Shown: positions 23,910-24,019 of the stretch, one piece after another
Layout: each line of letters opens with the position of its first letter
Position numbering within the stretch: the first letter of the stretch is position 1
Assembly: GCA_041690535.1 (NCBI GenBank)
Contig: JAWLHA010000061.1
Location: forward strand, 1 to 24,019
Direction: 5' to 3'
DNA length: 24,019 bases
DNA from: JAWLHA01 sp041690535
GTDB lineage: Bacteria; Pseudomonadota; Gammaproteobacteria; Thiohalomonadales; Thiohalomonadaceae
Notes under the pieces: generated by a model
The model's database searches: none
Told to the model about the DNA's origin: nothing
What the model saw: the letters and a program-made list of their open reading frames with translations, nothing else
Program-made: the position numbers and the translations under genes

Positions 23910-24001
23910 AATTCGACGCGCCCAACATGTAGGGTGGATAAGCGCAGCGCATCCACCGTGCGGCGTCGAATTGGTGGATGCGCTGCGCGTATACACCCTA
24001 C
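23910..24001. repeat. Two-armed REP-like palindrome downstream of yheS
   Basis: The long arms at 23929-23957 (starting GTAGGGTGGATAAGCG) and 23973-24001 (ending ATACACCCTAC) are inverted copies with a few mismatches. Inside each arm GGTGGAT and ATCCACC give a smaller hairpin around GCGC-A-GCGC. A second pair, AATTCGACGC (23910-23919) and GCGTCGAATT (23963-23972), is perfectly inverted and interleaved with the first, so the two folds compete. The TAGGGTGGATAAGCG type is a common dispersed intergenic repeat in proteobacteria. It may also act as the transcription end for yheS. Confidence 0.7.
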
Positions 24002-24019
24002 CACGGTTCGCTGCCCCCC

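Noticed and set aside
1..24019. tRNA or rRNA genes, CRISPR array or a transposase gene
   Set aside because: None was recognised. The repeats present are few, dispersed and inverted, and not regularly spaced.

Overview
The window is GC-rich chromosomal DNA from a Gram-negative bacterium, most likely a gammaproteobacterium. Supporting points are a complete RND tripartite efflux operon with a lipoprotein outer-membrane factor, a Prx5-glutaredoxin hybrid peroxidase, a YheS-type ABC-F protein very close to the enterobacterial one, and three PAS-GGDEF-EAL proteins in a row. I cannot name the genus. A sulfur-oxidising or Chromatiales-like lineage would fit but is a guess. I recognised no rRNA, tRNA, CRISPR array, transposase or phage gene.

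Layout: (1) 1-99 is the right part of a dispersed palindromic repeat (copy A). (2) 164-1903, minus strand: a short GspE/PilB-like ATPase followed after 15 nt by msrB. (3) 2298-2693, plus strand: a DoxX-family membrane protein. (4) 2735-3002: repeat copy B, bounded by a perfect 9-bp direct repeat. (5) 8767-3052, minus strand: an efflux operon in the order outer-membrane factor, membrane-fusion protein, RND permease, joined by two ATGA overlaps. (6) 8768-9318: the divergent control region, which carries a 248-bp nested inverted-repeat element. (7) 9319-11363, plus strand: an OmpR-type response regulator and a histidine kinase, ATGA-coupled and probably controlling the divergent efflux operon. 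(8) 11547-11596: a miniature end-to-end remnant of the same repeat family (copy C), just ahead of the Prx-Grx gene (11629-12357). (9) 21447-12491, minus strand: three consecutive c-di-GMP signalling proteins. All three have an intact GGDEF motif and an I-site, but the middle one has lost several EAL catalytic residues. (10) 21599-21816: repeat copy D with a near-perfect 9-bp target duplication. (11) 21986-23878, plus strand: yheS-like ABC-F. (12) 23910-24001: a two-armed REP-like palindrome at the right edge.

Functionally the genes cover envelope and stress biology: drug or solvent export with its two-component control, oxidative-damage repair and peroxide removal (msrB, Prx-Grx, perhaps DoxX), c-di-GMP control of lifestyle, and ribosome-associated ABC-F activity. 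The most unusual feature is the repeat family. It has conserved inverted ends, 9-bp target duplications seen at two independent copies, three nested inverted repeats, and roughly 50-bp internal segments that are present or absent in different copies. It behaves like a non-autonomous (MITE-like) mobile element that lands only between genes here.
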